Shown here: piece by piece, positions 18,129 through 25,514 of the stretch
Numbering within the stretch: position 1 is the stretch's first letter
Layout of the letters: the number at the start of each line of letters is the position of its first letter
DNA from: an archaeon
GTDB taxonomy: Archaea > Iainarchaeota > Iainarchaeia > CSSED10-239
NCBI GenBank assembly: GCA_029563035.1
Contig: JAKQTP010000077.1
Span: forward strand, 1-30,686
Reading direction: 5' to 3'
Length of the DNA stretch: 30,686 nucleotides
The notes under the pieces: model-generated
What the model saw: the letters and a program-made list of their open reading frames with translations, nothing else
The model's database searches: none
Told to the model about the DNA's origin: nothing
Program-made: the position numbers and the translations under genes

Positions 18129-18947
18129 TTATTGAGCAACCAAAAAATTTTTAATATTCTTTTCTATCTCTTGCGAAAAAGGATGAAGTCTTATATCAAT
18201 CACTTGCTCAATTAAATTTATTTGTTGCCAAATTTCTTTTGTTTGTTCATTGTCCTCTTTTAATTTTTCTAAAAACTTTGGAAGTTTTTTTACACCAATT
18301 CCTTCAATGCCTTTTATATTATCGGATTTATCACCTATTATAGCTTTTTTTAATATATACTCATCAATATCTTCTTCTAAAAATTTTTCTTTGTTTTTTA
18401 CTGGGTCAAACAATTTTATTTTTTCTTTATTAAATTGTAAAATTTGCACCCAGTCATTATCGTTAGAAATTAAAAAAACATTTTCGTTTTTTTCTGCTAA
18501 TATTTTTGCAAGGAAAAAAGCTACATCATCAGCTTCAGCATTATCAAATTTTAAAGCAAAAGTGTTTTTATTTTTCTTTAACATATTAAGAATATCATCA
18601 TAAAACTCTCTTCCTAAAACAGTTAGAAGAGTTTTTTTTCTGGTTGTCTTATAAGATTTTATAAGCTCTTTCCTAAAATAAGCCTTACTATCACAACACA
18701 AAAAAATTTTATCTATTTCAAATTTTTCTTCAAAACTTTTTAAACAATTTTTTATGCTTTCTTTTGTTGCTAAAAATAAACGAAATTTTTCTTCATCATT
18801 TAATTCTTTTTCTGTTTCATTTTTTGTTTCGTTCACAGTTTCACTTATAACTTCGTTTGTTTCAAAGTCTTGTTTTTTTAAAAAATTAAAATGTTTATAA
18901 AAAAAAATCCAAAATAAATTATCAAAATCCACTACTAAATTGTTCAT
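18129..18947 (-). CDS. 5'-3' exonuclease, T4 RNase H / FEN family
   Basis: A 272-residue PIN-type nuclease with the family motifs in order: VVDFDN (Asp7, Asp9), FLCCDSKAYFRKEL (Asp86), YKTTRKK, NAEADDVAFF (Glu138, Asp140, Asp141), ISNDNDW (Asp163, Asp165), IIGDKSDNIKGIEGIG (Asp206, Asp209, helix-3-turn-helix). All metal-binding acidic residues expected of the family are present. In T4 this enzyme removes lagging-strand RNA primers. A polar Glu/Asn/Thr-rich insertion at about 30-52 is unusual. The ATG overlaps the TGA of the SbcD-like gene (ATGA), giving translational coupling. Length is close to T4 RNase H (305). Confidence 0.9.
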   Translation of the reverse strand: MNNLVVDFDNLFWIFFYKHFNFLKKQDFETNEVISETVNETKNETEKELNDEEKFRLFLATKESIKNCLKSFEEKFEIDKIFLCCDSKAYFRKELIKSYKTTRKKTLLTVLGREFYDDILNMLKKNKNTFALKFDNAEADDVAFFLAKILAEKNENVFLISNDNDWVQILQFNKEKIKLFDPVKNKEKFLEEDIDEYILKKAIIGDKSDNIKGIEGIGVKKLPKFLEKLKEDNEQTKEIWQQINLIEQVIDIRLHPFSQEIEKNIKNFLVAQ

Positions 18948-20083
18948 ACAATCTCCTTTATTAAATTTTTTAGTAGAGCAATCTTTTTTTCAATTTCTTG
19001 TTCATTCATTTTTTTTTCTTCTTTTAAAAATTTTTCAAAAGAAGAAAAAAACCCATTTGGAGATTGTAAATTTTTTATGATTTCTTGTGTTTTTTGATAA
19101 CTTTCTAAAAATTTATTATCTTTATCTTTTTTTACACTTGAATTATTTACATCAACAACAACATCAATATAAACATCCACTACTTCATAAGAATTTGTAA
19201 TAAACTTTTTTAATTCAGAAACATAATTTATATCGTTTGTTTCCACTTCTAGCAAAACAAAATCGTTTGATAAGTTAAATTTATCAAGCTCTTCTTTAAA
19301 ATAATCCTCTCTTGCTTCTTGTATTTTTAAGGTATAAAGTTTTGGAAGAAAATCTATTTGAACAAATTCATAAGAAAAATTTTCTTCCTCAAAATTTAAA
19401 ACATAAAAGCCTGAAGGAGTATTTAATTCGCTTAAAGAATATTTATAAGGACTTCCAACCTGGACAATATTTTTGTACTCGCTTTGTAAATGGATATGCC
19501 CATTAAAAACTTTATAAAAATTTGCAAATATAGAAGGGTTAAAACCATTTAACATTTCTGTATTATTTGCAAGTTTTATACCCATTATATCGTTATGTGT
19601 AAATAAAATGGATTTTTTATTAGGATTTAAAACAGGCATTTTTTTTAGAATCATTTCAGAAGAATAATTTGTATAATTCAAACCATAAAATTCAAAATTA
19701 TCATTATTTATTAAATTTTTTATTTCAAAAATACTTTTTTTGTTCTGAAAATTATGAAAATATGATTCATACAAAGCAAGGGAATTTACATCAACTTCCT
19801 TTGCTTCGCTAAAAACCATATCGTGGTTTCCAACAATAGCTGAAATATTTATTTTATCTGCTCTCATTTTTTTCAGAATATTTTTTACCTTTATTGCATT
19901 TTCCACCTCAATAGAATTTCTGTTTTCAAACAAATCTCCCAAAAAAACAAAGGAAGTTATTTTGTTTTGAACACAATAAAGATGGATATACTCAAAAATT
20001 TGTTGAGCCAAAAGACAAAAATAATTATAATTTTTATGGGGATAAATGTGAATATCCCCCATAACTAAAATTTTTTCTTTCAT
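18944..20083 (-). CDS. recombination nuclease, T4 gp47 / SbcD-like
   Basis: A calcineurin-like metallophosphoesterase with all signature blocks (numbered from the upstream ATG at 20095): GDIH (13-16), GDLFENR (53-59), GNHD (89-92), THND (166-169) and GHIH (199-202). T4 gp47 pairs with the gp46 ATPase to resect DNA ends and drive recombination-dependent replication. The ATPase gene is not in the window. I prefer the ATG at 20083, with GGAG 6 bp upstream; that ribosome site lies within the first codons of the frame beginning at 20095. The C-terminal 90 residues are helical, matching the capping and coiled region that binds the partner. The stop overlaps the exonuclease start. Confidence 0.88.
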   Translation of the reverse strand: MKEKILVMGDIHIYPHKNYNYFCLLAQQIFEYIHLYCVQNKITSFVFLGDLFENRNSIEVENAIKVKNILKKMRADKINISAIVGNHDMVFSEAKEVDVNSLALYESYFHNFQNKKSIFEIKNLINNDNFEFYGLNYTNYSSEMILKKMPVLNPNKKSILFTHNDIMGIKLANNTEMLNGFNPSIFANFYKVFNGHIHLQSEYKNIVQVGSPYKYSLSELNTPSGFYVLNFEEENFSYEFVQIDFLPKLYTLKIQEAREDYFKEELDKFNLSNDFVLLEVETNDINYVSELKKFITNSYEVVDVYIDVVVDVNNSSVKKDKDNKFLESYQKTQEIIKNLQSPNGFFSSFEKFLKEEKKMNEQEIEKKIALLKNLIKEIV

Positions 20084-20109
20084 AATTTTCTCCATTTTTA
20101 AGTTTCTTT

Positions 20110-20123
20110 AATATAAAGTACTT
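20110..20123 (-). promoter_or_regulatory. AAGTACTT-TATATT promoter
   Basis: On the minus strand AAGTACTT is directly followed by TATATT, about 27 bp upstream of the SbcD-like gene start at 20083. It is the same layout as at 14301, 20332 and 30196. Confidence 0.6.
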
Positions 20124-20146
20124 AAAAAACAGAGAAAAAAATTTTT

Positions 20147-20314
20147 TTATTCTTTTTCTAAAAAATCTTGACAAGCAGGTTCATAAGCATTTAATTTTTC
20201 CTTTTCTTCGTAAGTTAAAAGTTCTATTTTTGAACAAATTCCAAATAGTTCATCTTCGCAGAACTTTACTGGAAAAAAATAAGAGCAATTAAAACAAACC
20301 TTTTTTTCTTTCAT
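20147..20314 (-). CDS. small Cys-rich protein, paralogue A
   Basis: A 55-residue protein with GAGAGGA 7 bp before the ATG. It begins MKEKKVCFNCSYFF and contains Cys7, Cys10, Cys19, Cys27 and Cys48, ending YEPACQDFLEKE. The CxxC and following cysteines suggest a small zinc-binding fold; this is inferred. It is clearly homologous to the product of 20727-20891: both share CFxC-FF-KFC-D-LFG-C-KEKL-AYEPAC-DF. The two genes bracket the plus-strand decarboxylase gene. Paralogue A has an additional roughly seven-residue segment after Cys27. Function unknown. Confidence 0.8.
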   Translation of the reverse strand: MKEKKVCFNCSYFFPVKFCEDELFGICSKIELLTYEEKEKLNAYEPACQDFLEKE

Positions 20315-20331
20315 TTTTTTCCTCTCTTGTT

Positions 20332-20351
20332 TATATAAAGTACTTTAATAT
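20332..20351. promoter_or_regulatory. divergent AAGTACTT promoter pair
   Basis: The palindrome AAGTACTT (20338-20345) is flanked on the plus side by TAATAT (20346-20351) towards speH. On the minus side TATATA (20332-20337) faces the Cys-rich gene. One octamer thus serves two outward -10-like boxes. Confidence 0.6.
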
Positions 20352-20373
20352 AAAAAGAAAATAAGGAAAAAAA

Positions 20374-20730
20374 ATGACAAAAAAAATATTAGGAAAACAT
20401 TGGTTAATTGAAGTTTTTGATTGCTCTTTTGAAATTTTAAACGACATTAATTTTCTTCAAGATACTTTGCTTTTTGCAGCAAAAGAAGCTAAAGCAACTG
20501 TTATTAATGATTTTTTTTATAAATTTTCACCTTATGGAATTTCAGGAGTTATTGTTATTAAGGAGTCACATATAACTATTCATACTTTTCCTGAATATAA
20601 TTATGCTGCAATTGATATATTTACTTGCGGTAAAATTAATAACAAAATAATATTAGATGTTATAAAAGATAAATTTCAGACAAAAAAAATTAAAGTAAAA
20701 AAAATTAAAAGAGGAAAAATAAAAGTTTAA
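20374..20730 (+). CDS. speH: S-adenosylmethionine decarboxylase proenzyme
   Basis: A 118-residue protein of the short bacterial AdoMet decarboxylase class. The hallmark segment GISGVIVIKES (55-65), then HITIHTFPEY (66-75) and DIFTCG (81-86), is intact. Glu64-Ser65 is the self-cleavage site, where Ser65 becomes the pyruvoyl cofactor. His70 and Cys85 correspond to the processing and catalytic residues (His68 and Cys83 in the Thermotoga enzyme). The product, decarboxylated AdoMet, is the aminopropyl donor for spermidine. Length is typical. The ATG has AAGGA upstream and an AAGTACTT promoter. No spermidine synthase gene is in the window. It is a plausible auxiliary metabolic gene raising polyamine supply for DNA packaging or translation. 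The basic tail (about 103-118) is Lys-rich. Confidence 0.93.
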   Translation: MTKKILGKHWLIEVFDCSFEILNDINFLQDTLLFAAKEAKATVINDFFYKFSPYGISGVIVIKESHITIHTFPEYNYAAIDIFTCGKINNKIILDVIKDKFQTKKIKVKKIKRGKIKV

Positions 20731-20891
20731 TTTTTTTCTTTTTCTTTAAAATCTTTGCACGCTGGTTCATAAGCACTTAATTTTTCTTTTTCTTCTTTAT
20801 TGCAAAATCCAAATAGTTTATCGTTACAAAATTTAATAGCGAAGAAAAATTTACAGGCAAAACAAGTGTTTTTTTCTTTTGATTTATTCAC
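20727..20891 (-). CDS. small Cys-rich protein, paralogue B
   Basis: A 54-residue protein starting at GTG (20891) with AAAGGA 5-8 bp upstream; the overlapping ATG is followed at once by a stop. Cys10, Cys13, Cys22, Cys30 and Cys45 align with the five cysteines of the 20147-20314 product, and both end in AYEPAC, Asp-Phe and a Lys/Glu tail. It follows the hub-like gene by 9 bp. Its TAA overlaps the speH TAA on the opposite strand, so the two genes converge with no spacer. Function unknown; a small zinc-binding protein is inferred. Confidence 0.78.
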   Translation of the reverse strand: MNKSKEKNTCFACKFFFAIKFCNDKLFGFCNKEEKEKLSAYEPACKDFKEKEKN

Positions 20892-20900
20892 ATTATTCCT

Positions 20901-22973
20901 TTAAAAATTTGCGCTCAATAGTGTTAAAGTCGTATAAAATTCATTAAAAGCAATTTGATGTTTTACTTTTGTTACATAATAATAACCTTTAAATAAATTT
21001 TGTTCATTCTTTCTGTTTTCTGTATCCCTTAAAATAACATCAAGAAAAATTATGGTTTTATAAGCGGAATAATCGCTTTCTTTTAAAATAGATAAAAATT
21101 TTAAATCTCCTAAGATTTGCATTTCTGCTTTTATTAAAGGAGCATTTGCAACACTATTGTTTAATGCAAAAAATGCACGAAACCCACCTTTTTCTAATTC
21201 AACATTATCAACTTCTGTATACACTTCTTCCTCGGGATTGTACATAAATATTTTATTACCAAAAGGCGATGAAATATTTATTAAAGCACTTTCAAAATAT
21301 TTTGCTACATTTTCCATATCAAATTTTATAGAGTTAACCCAACGTCCTCCGTCATATCCAACTGAATAAACTCTTATTTTTTGAGAAGAAGAAATATTTT
21401 TAGAAATATTTTCTTCCTCAAACTGCAAAGGCAACAGAGCAATTTTATAAACTATTTTATCATCTTTTTTATCATTTATGATTTGAAATTTTTGATTAAA
21501 AGTTTTGCTATTTAACGAACATAAATAATTTGGAAGTTCTGCAACAACAGAATTTAAAAAATCTTCAAAACTATTTACAATATCGGAAACAAAAGTACTT
21601 TCTGCTTTTTCTTTATCTAATTCAGAAATTTTTTTATAAAAAAGTTTTTGCAAATTATATATTTTTTTTTCATAACCATCAAAAATAAAATTTATTGCTT
21701 CTTTGTTATTAGGATTTTCTCTTTTTATATTTTGTAATATCATCTTTTTTACTAAATTTATATCTTGCCACTCAATCTCTATTTTAAAATTTTCTAAAAA
21801 TTTATTTAAATTTTCTTTATATTCTTTTATTTCCTCAAAAATCTTTTGCGGATCTTCTGTGTCATTTATAACAGAAGATTGAACTTGTGGAGGAGAAGGA
21901 AGGTTTTGACTAACATTGCCCATAAACTTATCTATAATTGGATTTAATTTTTCAAAAATTTTTGAAAGTTGTTCTTGCACAACTTTAGAATTTATTATTT
22001 TAGATATTAAATCCTTGCTTTCTTTATTACCAACTCCGCTCGTATTACTTATAAAAGAACTAGATAATAATTCGCTAACTCCTATTTCATTTTTTTGTGC
22101 TTTTTCGTTTGTAAGCATTTCGTTTACCCCATTATTAAATCCACTTGCTTTTGCAATTTCGTTTAAAAAAGAAGAAGAAATTAATTCTTTAATTTGTTCT
22201 TCGTTTGTTATTAACAGAGAATTAATAAGTTGGTGAGGATAAAAAGTATAAGAATTTGCATCGCTTCCACCTGTGAATTGCATTTTGCCACCCATATTTG
22301 ATAAATTAGAAAATTTTAAAGTTATTGTTACTCCAAAAAGATTTGAAAAAGAAATGGAAGGAAGGTTTAATAAAATACAATTTATCCACTCATTATTATC
22401 CATATATAATTTAACAGGCATTTTGCTCCAATTAACTTTTTGATTCTCTATGCTAACTTTCCAACCAAAGTTTAGTTTAAGACTTGTAAGAGTTGCAGCA
22501 AAAGTTCCGTATTCACTCTTCAATAATTCTGATTTAATTGTAGATAAATTAATTTGAAAAAGAAAAAACTTTTGTGCTAAAGTAATTAAATCTCCACTTA
22601 AAACTAATTCTCCAATAATTGCGCCACCCGACATATCTTCAATATTCAAAGAATTAATATAAGTCCACTGAAGAGCTTCAATTTCCTGGAAAATTAAAGT
22701 AAATTTTGTTTTTTTAGTTAAGTCTTTATCGGAATAAGTTTCAAATTCCTGATAAAAAAGAGGATTAGTTTTTTCATTATAAAGCGGTTTTTTAAAATTA
22801 ATTATTTCCCCTTTTATTCCAATTAACAAAGCAACTCTTAAATAAGTACCTGTGTTTAAAGAAATCAAATTAGAAAGGCTTTCATCAATATATATTTTTT
22901 CCAATTTTGCATAATCTTTTAATTTAACTTCTGCAGGTTTTATAAAGGTTGTTTCTGTATTTGCCTTTTTCAT
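20901..22973 (-). CDS. tail/baseplate hub-like protein
   Basis: A 690-residue protein. The last 40 residues (FKGYYYVTKVKHQIAFNE, then FYTTLTLLSANF) resemble the end of gpD/gp27-type baseplate hub proteins, where a 'G-Y-V-x-V-x-H ... T-x-L-x-L' strand pair closes a barrel. The N-terminal 250 residues are beta-rich. The centre (about 260-480) is helical and Lys/Glu-rich, unlike standard hubs, and includes a flexible Pro/Gln segment. The start codon overlaps the stop of the 22970-23335 gene (ATGA), so they are coupled. A tail-completion or tape-measure-associated role is an alternative. The assignment rests on the C-terminus and on gene context. Confidence 0.5.
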   Translation of the reverse strand: MKKANTETTFIKPAEVKLKDYAKLEKIYIDESLSNLISLNTGTYLRVALLIGIKGEIINFKKPLYNEKTNPLFYQEFETYSDKDLTKKTKFTLIFQEIEALQWTYINSLNIEDMSGGAIIGELVLSGDLITLAQKFFLFQINLSTIKSELLKSEYGTFAATLTSLKLNFGWKVSIENQKVNWSKMPVKLYMDNNEWINCILLNLPSISFSNLFGVTITLKFSNLSNMGGKMQFTGGSDANSYTFYPHQLINSLLITNEEQIKELISSSFLNEIAKASGFNNGVNEMLTNEKAQKNEIGVSELLSSSFISNTSGVGNKESKDLISKIINSKVVQEQLSKIFEKLNPIIDKFMGNVSQNLPSPPQVQSSVINDTEDPQKIFEEIKEYKENLNKFLENFKIEIEWQDINLVKKMILQNIKRENPNNKEAINFIFDGYEKKIYNLQKLFYKKISELDKEKAESTFVSDIVNSFEDFLNSVVAELPNYLCSLNSKTFNQKFQIINDKKDDKIVYKIALLPLQFEEENISKNISSSQKIRVYSVGYDGGRWVNSIKFDMENVAKYFESALINISSPFGNKIFMYNPEEEVYTEVDNVELEKGGFRAFFALNNSVANAPLIKAEMQILGDLKFLSILKESDYSAYKTIIFLDVILRDTENRKNEQNLFKGYYYVTKVKHQIAFNEFYTTLTLLSANF

Positions 22974-23335
22974 TTTTTCCCTTTATTTATAAAAATTTTT
23001 TTTACTTTTTGAGTTATATCCTGTGGTTCAAAAACTTTGCCTGTTTCATCAGGGGTTGAAGTTCCTATATCAATTTTTTTAATATCTTTTGCCTGGATTA
23101 TTAAATTAATTTTTTGATTATCTATATCTTTTATATCTTTTTCAAATCTTATTTGTGCATCTTGTATTAATTCTTGTTCAAGCATTTTTTTTATTTTGCT
23201 TTCATAAAAAAATTTAAAATTTTCAAATGTTTTTTCATCATTCAAAGTTTTTTGAGTAATTTTTTTAGATGCTTCTTTTGTTTCCTCTTCTTTTTTTTCA
23301 ACATTTAAAAAATTTTCATTTTTATTAAATTTCAT
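22970..23335 (-). CDS. hypothetical charged small protein
   Basis: A 121-residue, Lys/Glu-rich protein with no recognised domain. Its first 50 residues look disordered (KKEEETKEASKK); residues 55-85 could form an amphipathic helix. GAGGAC precedes the ATG. It is translationally coupled to the hub-like gene by a 4-bp overlap, suggesting a partner or assembly factor for that protein. It lies divergently from the transglycosylase gene. Confidence 0.65.
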   Translation of the reverse strand: MKFNKNENFLNVEKKEEETKEASKKITQKTLNDEKTFENFKFFYESKIKKMLEQELIQDAQIRFEKDIKDIDNQKINLIIQAKDIKKIDIGTSTPDETGKVFEPQDITQKVKKIFINKGKK

Positions 23336-23347
23336 AATCTGTCCTCT

Positions 23348-23370
23348 TTTTTATATTATTTTAATATAAA
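23348..23370. promoter_or_regulatory. divergent late-type promoter boxes
   Basis: The plus strand reads TTTTAATATAAA (23359-23370), 23 bp before the transglycosylase ATG. The minus strand reads AATAATATAAAA, ahead of the gene starting at 23335. The composition and core match the boxes upstream of structural genes. Confidence 0.4.
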
Positions 23371-23392
23371 AAATAAAAACAAAGGATAAAAA

Positions 23393-24133
23393 ATGGCTGA
23401 TAAGAAAGTGGAATTAGAAATTTCTCCAGAATTAATAATACAAAACAAAGCAAAGAAAAAAAAGAAAAAGAAAAAACAAAAATTTAATTTGCAAGCATTT
23501 TTTTATACATTAAACATAGTTTTTTTATTAATAAATTTTATGTTTTTTTTCTCTTTGAATAAAGACTTTGATAAAAAAATTATGTTAATAAACAATGTTG
23601 CCAATACATACCAAAACATATCAAGAGAACAAGTTAACTCGTTCATAAAAGAACAAATAAAACAGGATAAAATTAAAGATGTTATCAATTTTTATAATAA
23701 TTCAGTTAATAATTACGAAATAACTTATGCAATTATAAACAATGCTTTGCAATATAAAATCCCTGTTAATTTGTTATTCGGTTTAATTAAGCACGAAAGT
23801 GGATTCAATCCCAAAACCAAAGGTGCAAAAAATGCTAACGGCAGTTTTGATTTTGGACTTATGCAATTAAATTCTATAACATATCAAAAACTTATTTTAA
23901 AAAACGGAATAGATTATGTTCTTGATCCGTTTGAAAATTTAAAATTAGGTTGTCAGCATCTTGTTGATTGTTACGATACTTATGAAAATTGGGAATTAGC
24001 TTTAATTTCCTACAATGCTGGTAATATAAAAAATCAACCTGTTTATTTTAAAACACTTCTTTATCTATCAAAAATATTAAGTTACGAAAAAGAGTTTGAT
24101 AAAAAAATTAATGAGTTTATTATAAGTAAATAA
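23393..24133 (+). CDS. membrane-anchored SLT-type lytic transglycosylase
   Basis: A 246-residue protein. A Lys-rich cytoplasmic start (20-30) precedes one transmembrane helix (about 32-54), so the catalytic domain should face the wall. The SLT fold is complete: catalytic Glu135 in KHESGFNP, FGLMQLN (154-160) and SYNAG (206-210), the three blocks of Slt70/MltC-type enzymes that cleave peptidoglycan to 1,6-anhydro products. It could serve as a lysis enzyme (signal-anchor endolysin) or in wall opening at entry. The eight-Lys run is encoded by an A-rich tract that is prone to slippage. AAAGGA lies upstream. Sits head-to-head with the hub operon on the other strand. Confidence 0.88.
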   Translation: MADKKVELEISPELIIQNKAKKKKKKKKQKFNLQAFFYTLNIVFLLINFMFFFSLNKDFDKKIMLINNVANTYQNISREQVNSFIKEQIKQDKIKDVINFYNNSVNNYEITYAIINNALQYKIPVNLLFGLIKHESGFNPKTKGAKNANGSFDFGLMQLNSITYQKLILKNGIDYVLDPFENLKLGCQHLVDCYDTYENWELALISYNAGNIKNQPVYFKTLLYLSKILSYEKEFDKKINEFIISK

Positions 24134-24149
24134 ACAAAAAGAGGTGCTT

Positions 24150-24368
24150 ATGGTAAAAGAAAAATTTCATGAATATTATTTTTTAGAAGAAGACTATAAC
24201 TTTTTGGTTTTTCTTTTATCTGAAAAATCGTATGTCTTTTCGGAAGGCATACCTTCTAATTTCCTTGAAGATATATTTGTCTCAAATGAGACAGCTTATG
24301 TCCTTTATTATTTAAAGGACAAAGTAGTTTGTTTTGATACGATAAATCAAACATTTGAAGAATTATAA
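24150..24368 (+). CDS. hypothetical small protein, 72 residues
   Basis: The ATG at 24150 has AGAGG 5 bp upstream. The in-frame GTG at 24144 overlaps that site and is less likely. The protein is acidic and aromatic (MVKEKFHEYYFLEEDYNFL); residues 26-52 vaguely recall a KTSC domain (YVFSEGIPSNFLEDIF), but this is not firm. The gene follows the transglycosylase by 16 bp. Its DNA holds several short perfect hairpins, including TGTCCTTTA/TAAAGGACA (24299-24321). Confidence 0.65.
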   Translation: MVKEKFHEYYFLEEDYNFLVFLLSEKSYVFSEGIPSNFLEDIFVSNETAYVLYYLKDKVVCFDTINQTFEEL

Positions 24369-24782
24369 TTTTTTTTTATTGACTTTTTCAAATTTTATGA
24401 TAAATTTTTAAACGGAGGCATTATGTCAGGGAAAAAAATAAAAGAAGAAGAAGTATTGAAAATTTTTTTTGAGACTCCAGCCGAAAGAGAGTTTCAAAAA
24501 AAATTTGTGGAACTCGTTTCTGAAATTATTAATATTGTTTTTTTAAGGCTTCGTTTGTTCAGCTCTTGCACAGAAGACGAGCTTTCGGATTTCAGGCAAG
24601 AGCTTTTGTTAAAAAGCTTAAACATTCTCCAGAAGAGAGAACTTCTGGAGAGAGATGGGAGAAAAATATTTAACTTAATTTATATAACTGTCTTGCGACA
24701 GTTATATTCTCTCTTGAAAAAGAGAGATTTAGAAACAAAAAGAGAGAAAAAATTAATATTTGACGAAAGGCAAATATTAATT
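24243..24782 (+). other. chain of perfect hairpins inside coding sequence (block 1)
   Basis: Listed left/right arms: TGTCTC 24278-24283/24288-24293; TGTCCTTTA 24299-24307/24313-24321; an 18-bp stem with one G-U, 24460-24477/24489-24506; AGCTTTT 24601-24607/24612-24618; TCTCCAGAAG 24626-24635/24642-24651; ATATAACTGTC 24682-24692/24697-24707; TCTCTCTT with a GAAA loop 24708-24715/24720-24727; AATTAATATTTG 24751-24762/24771-24782. All lie within reading frames. Confidence 0.85.
24379..24406 (+). promoter_or_regulatory. possible host sigma-70 promoter
   Basis: TTGACT (24379-24384) and TAAATT (24401-24406) are separated by 16 bp, upstream of the strong GGAGG site at 24414-24418. It is the clearest TTGACx box I noticed in an intergenic region here. 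The -10 is imperfect. Confidence 0.4.
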
Positions 24783-24827
24783 GAAAAAGAGCAAATTCAG
24801 GATACTATTTTATTTTATACAACTTAA
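24423..24827 (+). CDS. small sigma-factor-like protein
   Basis: A 134-residue protein with an excellent GGAGG ribosome site. Residues about 47-100 fit sigma-70 region 2 in pattern: an acidic Asp/Glu start, DFRQELLLKSLNIL (like the DLxQExFLxxL helix), then IFNLIYITVLRQLYSLLKKRD, in the position of the 'WLYRIARNxxxDxLRK' helix. There is no visible region 4. If correct it would be a second phage sigma-like factor, or an anti-sigma mimic, besides the gp55-like protein. The similarity is by eye only and weak. The coding DNA is saturated with inverted repeats and ends directly at a terminator. Confidence 0.5.
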   Translation: MSGKKIKEEEVLKIFFETPAEREFQKKFVELVSEIINIVFLRLRLFSSCTEDELSDFRQELLLKSLNILQKRELLERDGRKIFNLIYITVLRQLYSLLKKRDLETKREKKLIFDERQILIEKEQIQDTILFYTT

Positions 24828-24860
24828 AAAAAGAGGGAGTTTTAACTCCCTCTTTTTTTT
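24826..24860. terminator. bidirectional intrinsic terminator
   Basis: GAGGGAG (24833-24839) pairs with CTCCCTC (24846-24852), flanked by A7 and T8 tracts. It separates the convergent sigma-like gene (plus) and tail tube gene (minus), and overlaps both stop codons. Confidence 0.9.
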
Positions 24861-25476
24861 ATTCATCTGGCTTTATAGAAGTCCAATCAAATGGAGCTTC
24901 TTCGCCAGTTTTTGTTACATTAACTTTGTAAAAAGTATCGCATTTCCAAGTTATGTCAATTTTATCCACATCCCCTTTTGAGCTCCAATCTTTTTCGTTC
25001 GCAGGAACGGGATTTGTTGGAAAAGCACCAAGCATTAAATACGCTGTCATAACCGAAACACCATCGGGATTTAATTCATAAACATACAATTTTGTTTTAT
25101 AACCTTGTCCATCTATTGTGGGAGAGCCTGTGTAGCCTTTTTGGCCAGTTTGCCAGTTTAGCATATATAAACCCCATTGATAAAAAATATGCCTTGCACT
25201 CTGGTTGCCAATATTAAAATTATAAAAACCTGTAGTAATTTCGCCTAAATTATAATTACTAGTTACATAATTAACTTTATAATTTATGTAATCTAACGTA
25301 GTCGTGTCAAAAGACACTGTAGGAAGTGAAAATTTATAGCAAGCTACAGAAAGAGCTTTGTTCGCATCAGTTATGCCTGATCCTACTAAAACAGCATCAG
25401 GTACTTCAAATTCTGCAACAAACAAATTTTTATATACTGGCTCTCTATATCCTATGTAAGGATTAATTAATTTCAT
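24859..25476 (-). CDS. tail tube protein, T4 gp19-like
   Basis: A 205-residue protein starting MKLINPYIGYREPVYKNLF, in the size range of myophage tube proteins (T4 gp19, 163). The order of segments fits the tube fold: an early 'NLFVAEFEVPDAVL' strand, 'ACYKFSLPTVSFDTTTLDYIN', a central 'YNFNIGNQSARHIFYQWGLYML' helix and 'YELNPDGVSVMTAYLMLGAFPT' followed by a strand ending WKCDTFY. These mirror the 'lyel.d.dg..v...l.ga.p..' pattern of gp19-like proteins. It lies directly downstream of the sheath gene with a GGAG ribosome site. It forms the inner conduit around which the sheath contracts. Confidence 0.85.
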   Translation of the reverse strand: MKLINPYIGYREPVYKNLFVAEFEVPDAVLVGSGITDANKALSVACYKFSLPTVSFDTTTLDYINYKVNYVTSNYNLGEITTGFYNFNIGNQSARHIFYQWGLYMLNWQTGQKGYTGSPTIDGQGYKTKLYVYELNPDGVSVMTAYLMLGAFPTNPVPANEKDWSSKGDVDKIDITWKCDTFYKVNVTKTGEEAPFDWTSIKPDE

Positions 25477-25498
25477 TTATTCTTCTCCTTTTTTTTTT

Positions 25499-25513
25499 AT
25501 TATTTTATTAAAA
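25499..25513 (-). promoter_or_regulatory. possible late promoter box before tube gene
   Basis: The minus strand reads TTTTAATAAAATAAT, 23-37 bp upstream of the tube ATG. It is close to but not the full TTTAATATAAA core, and would give additional tube transcripts between sheath and tube. Confidence 0.3.
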
Positions 25514-25514
25514 T

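Noticed and set aside
21593..21600. AAGTACTT inside the hub-like gene
   Set aside because: The octamer is within coding sequence and is not followed by a -10-like box in either direction, so it is treated as chance.
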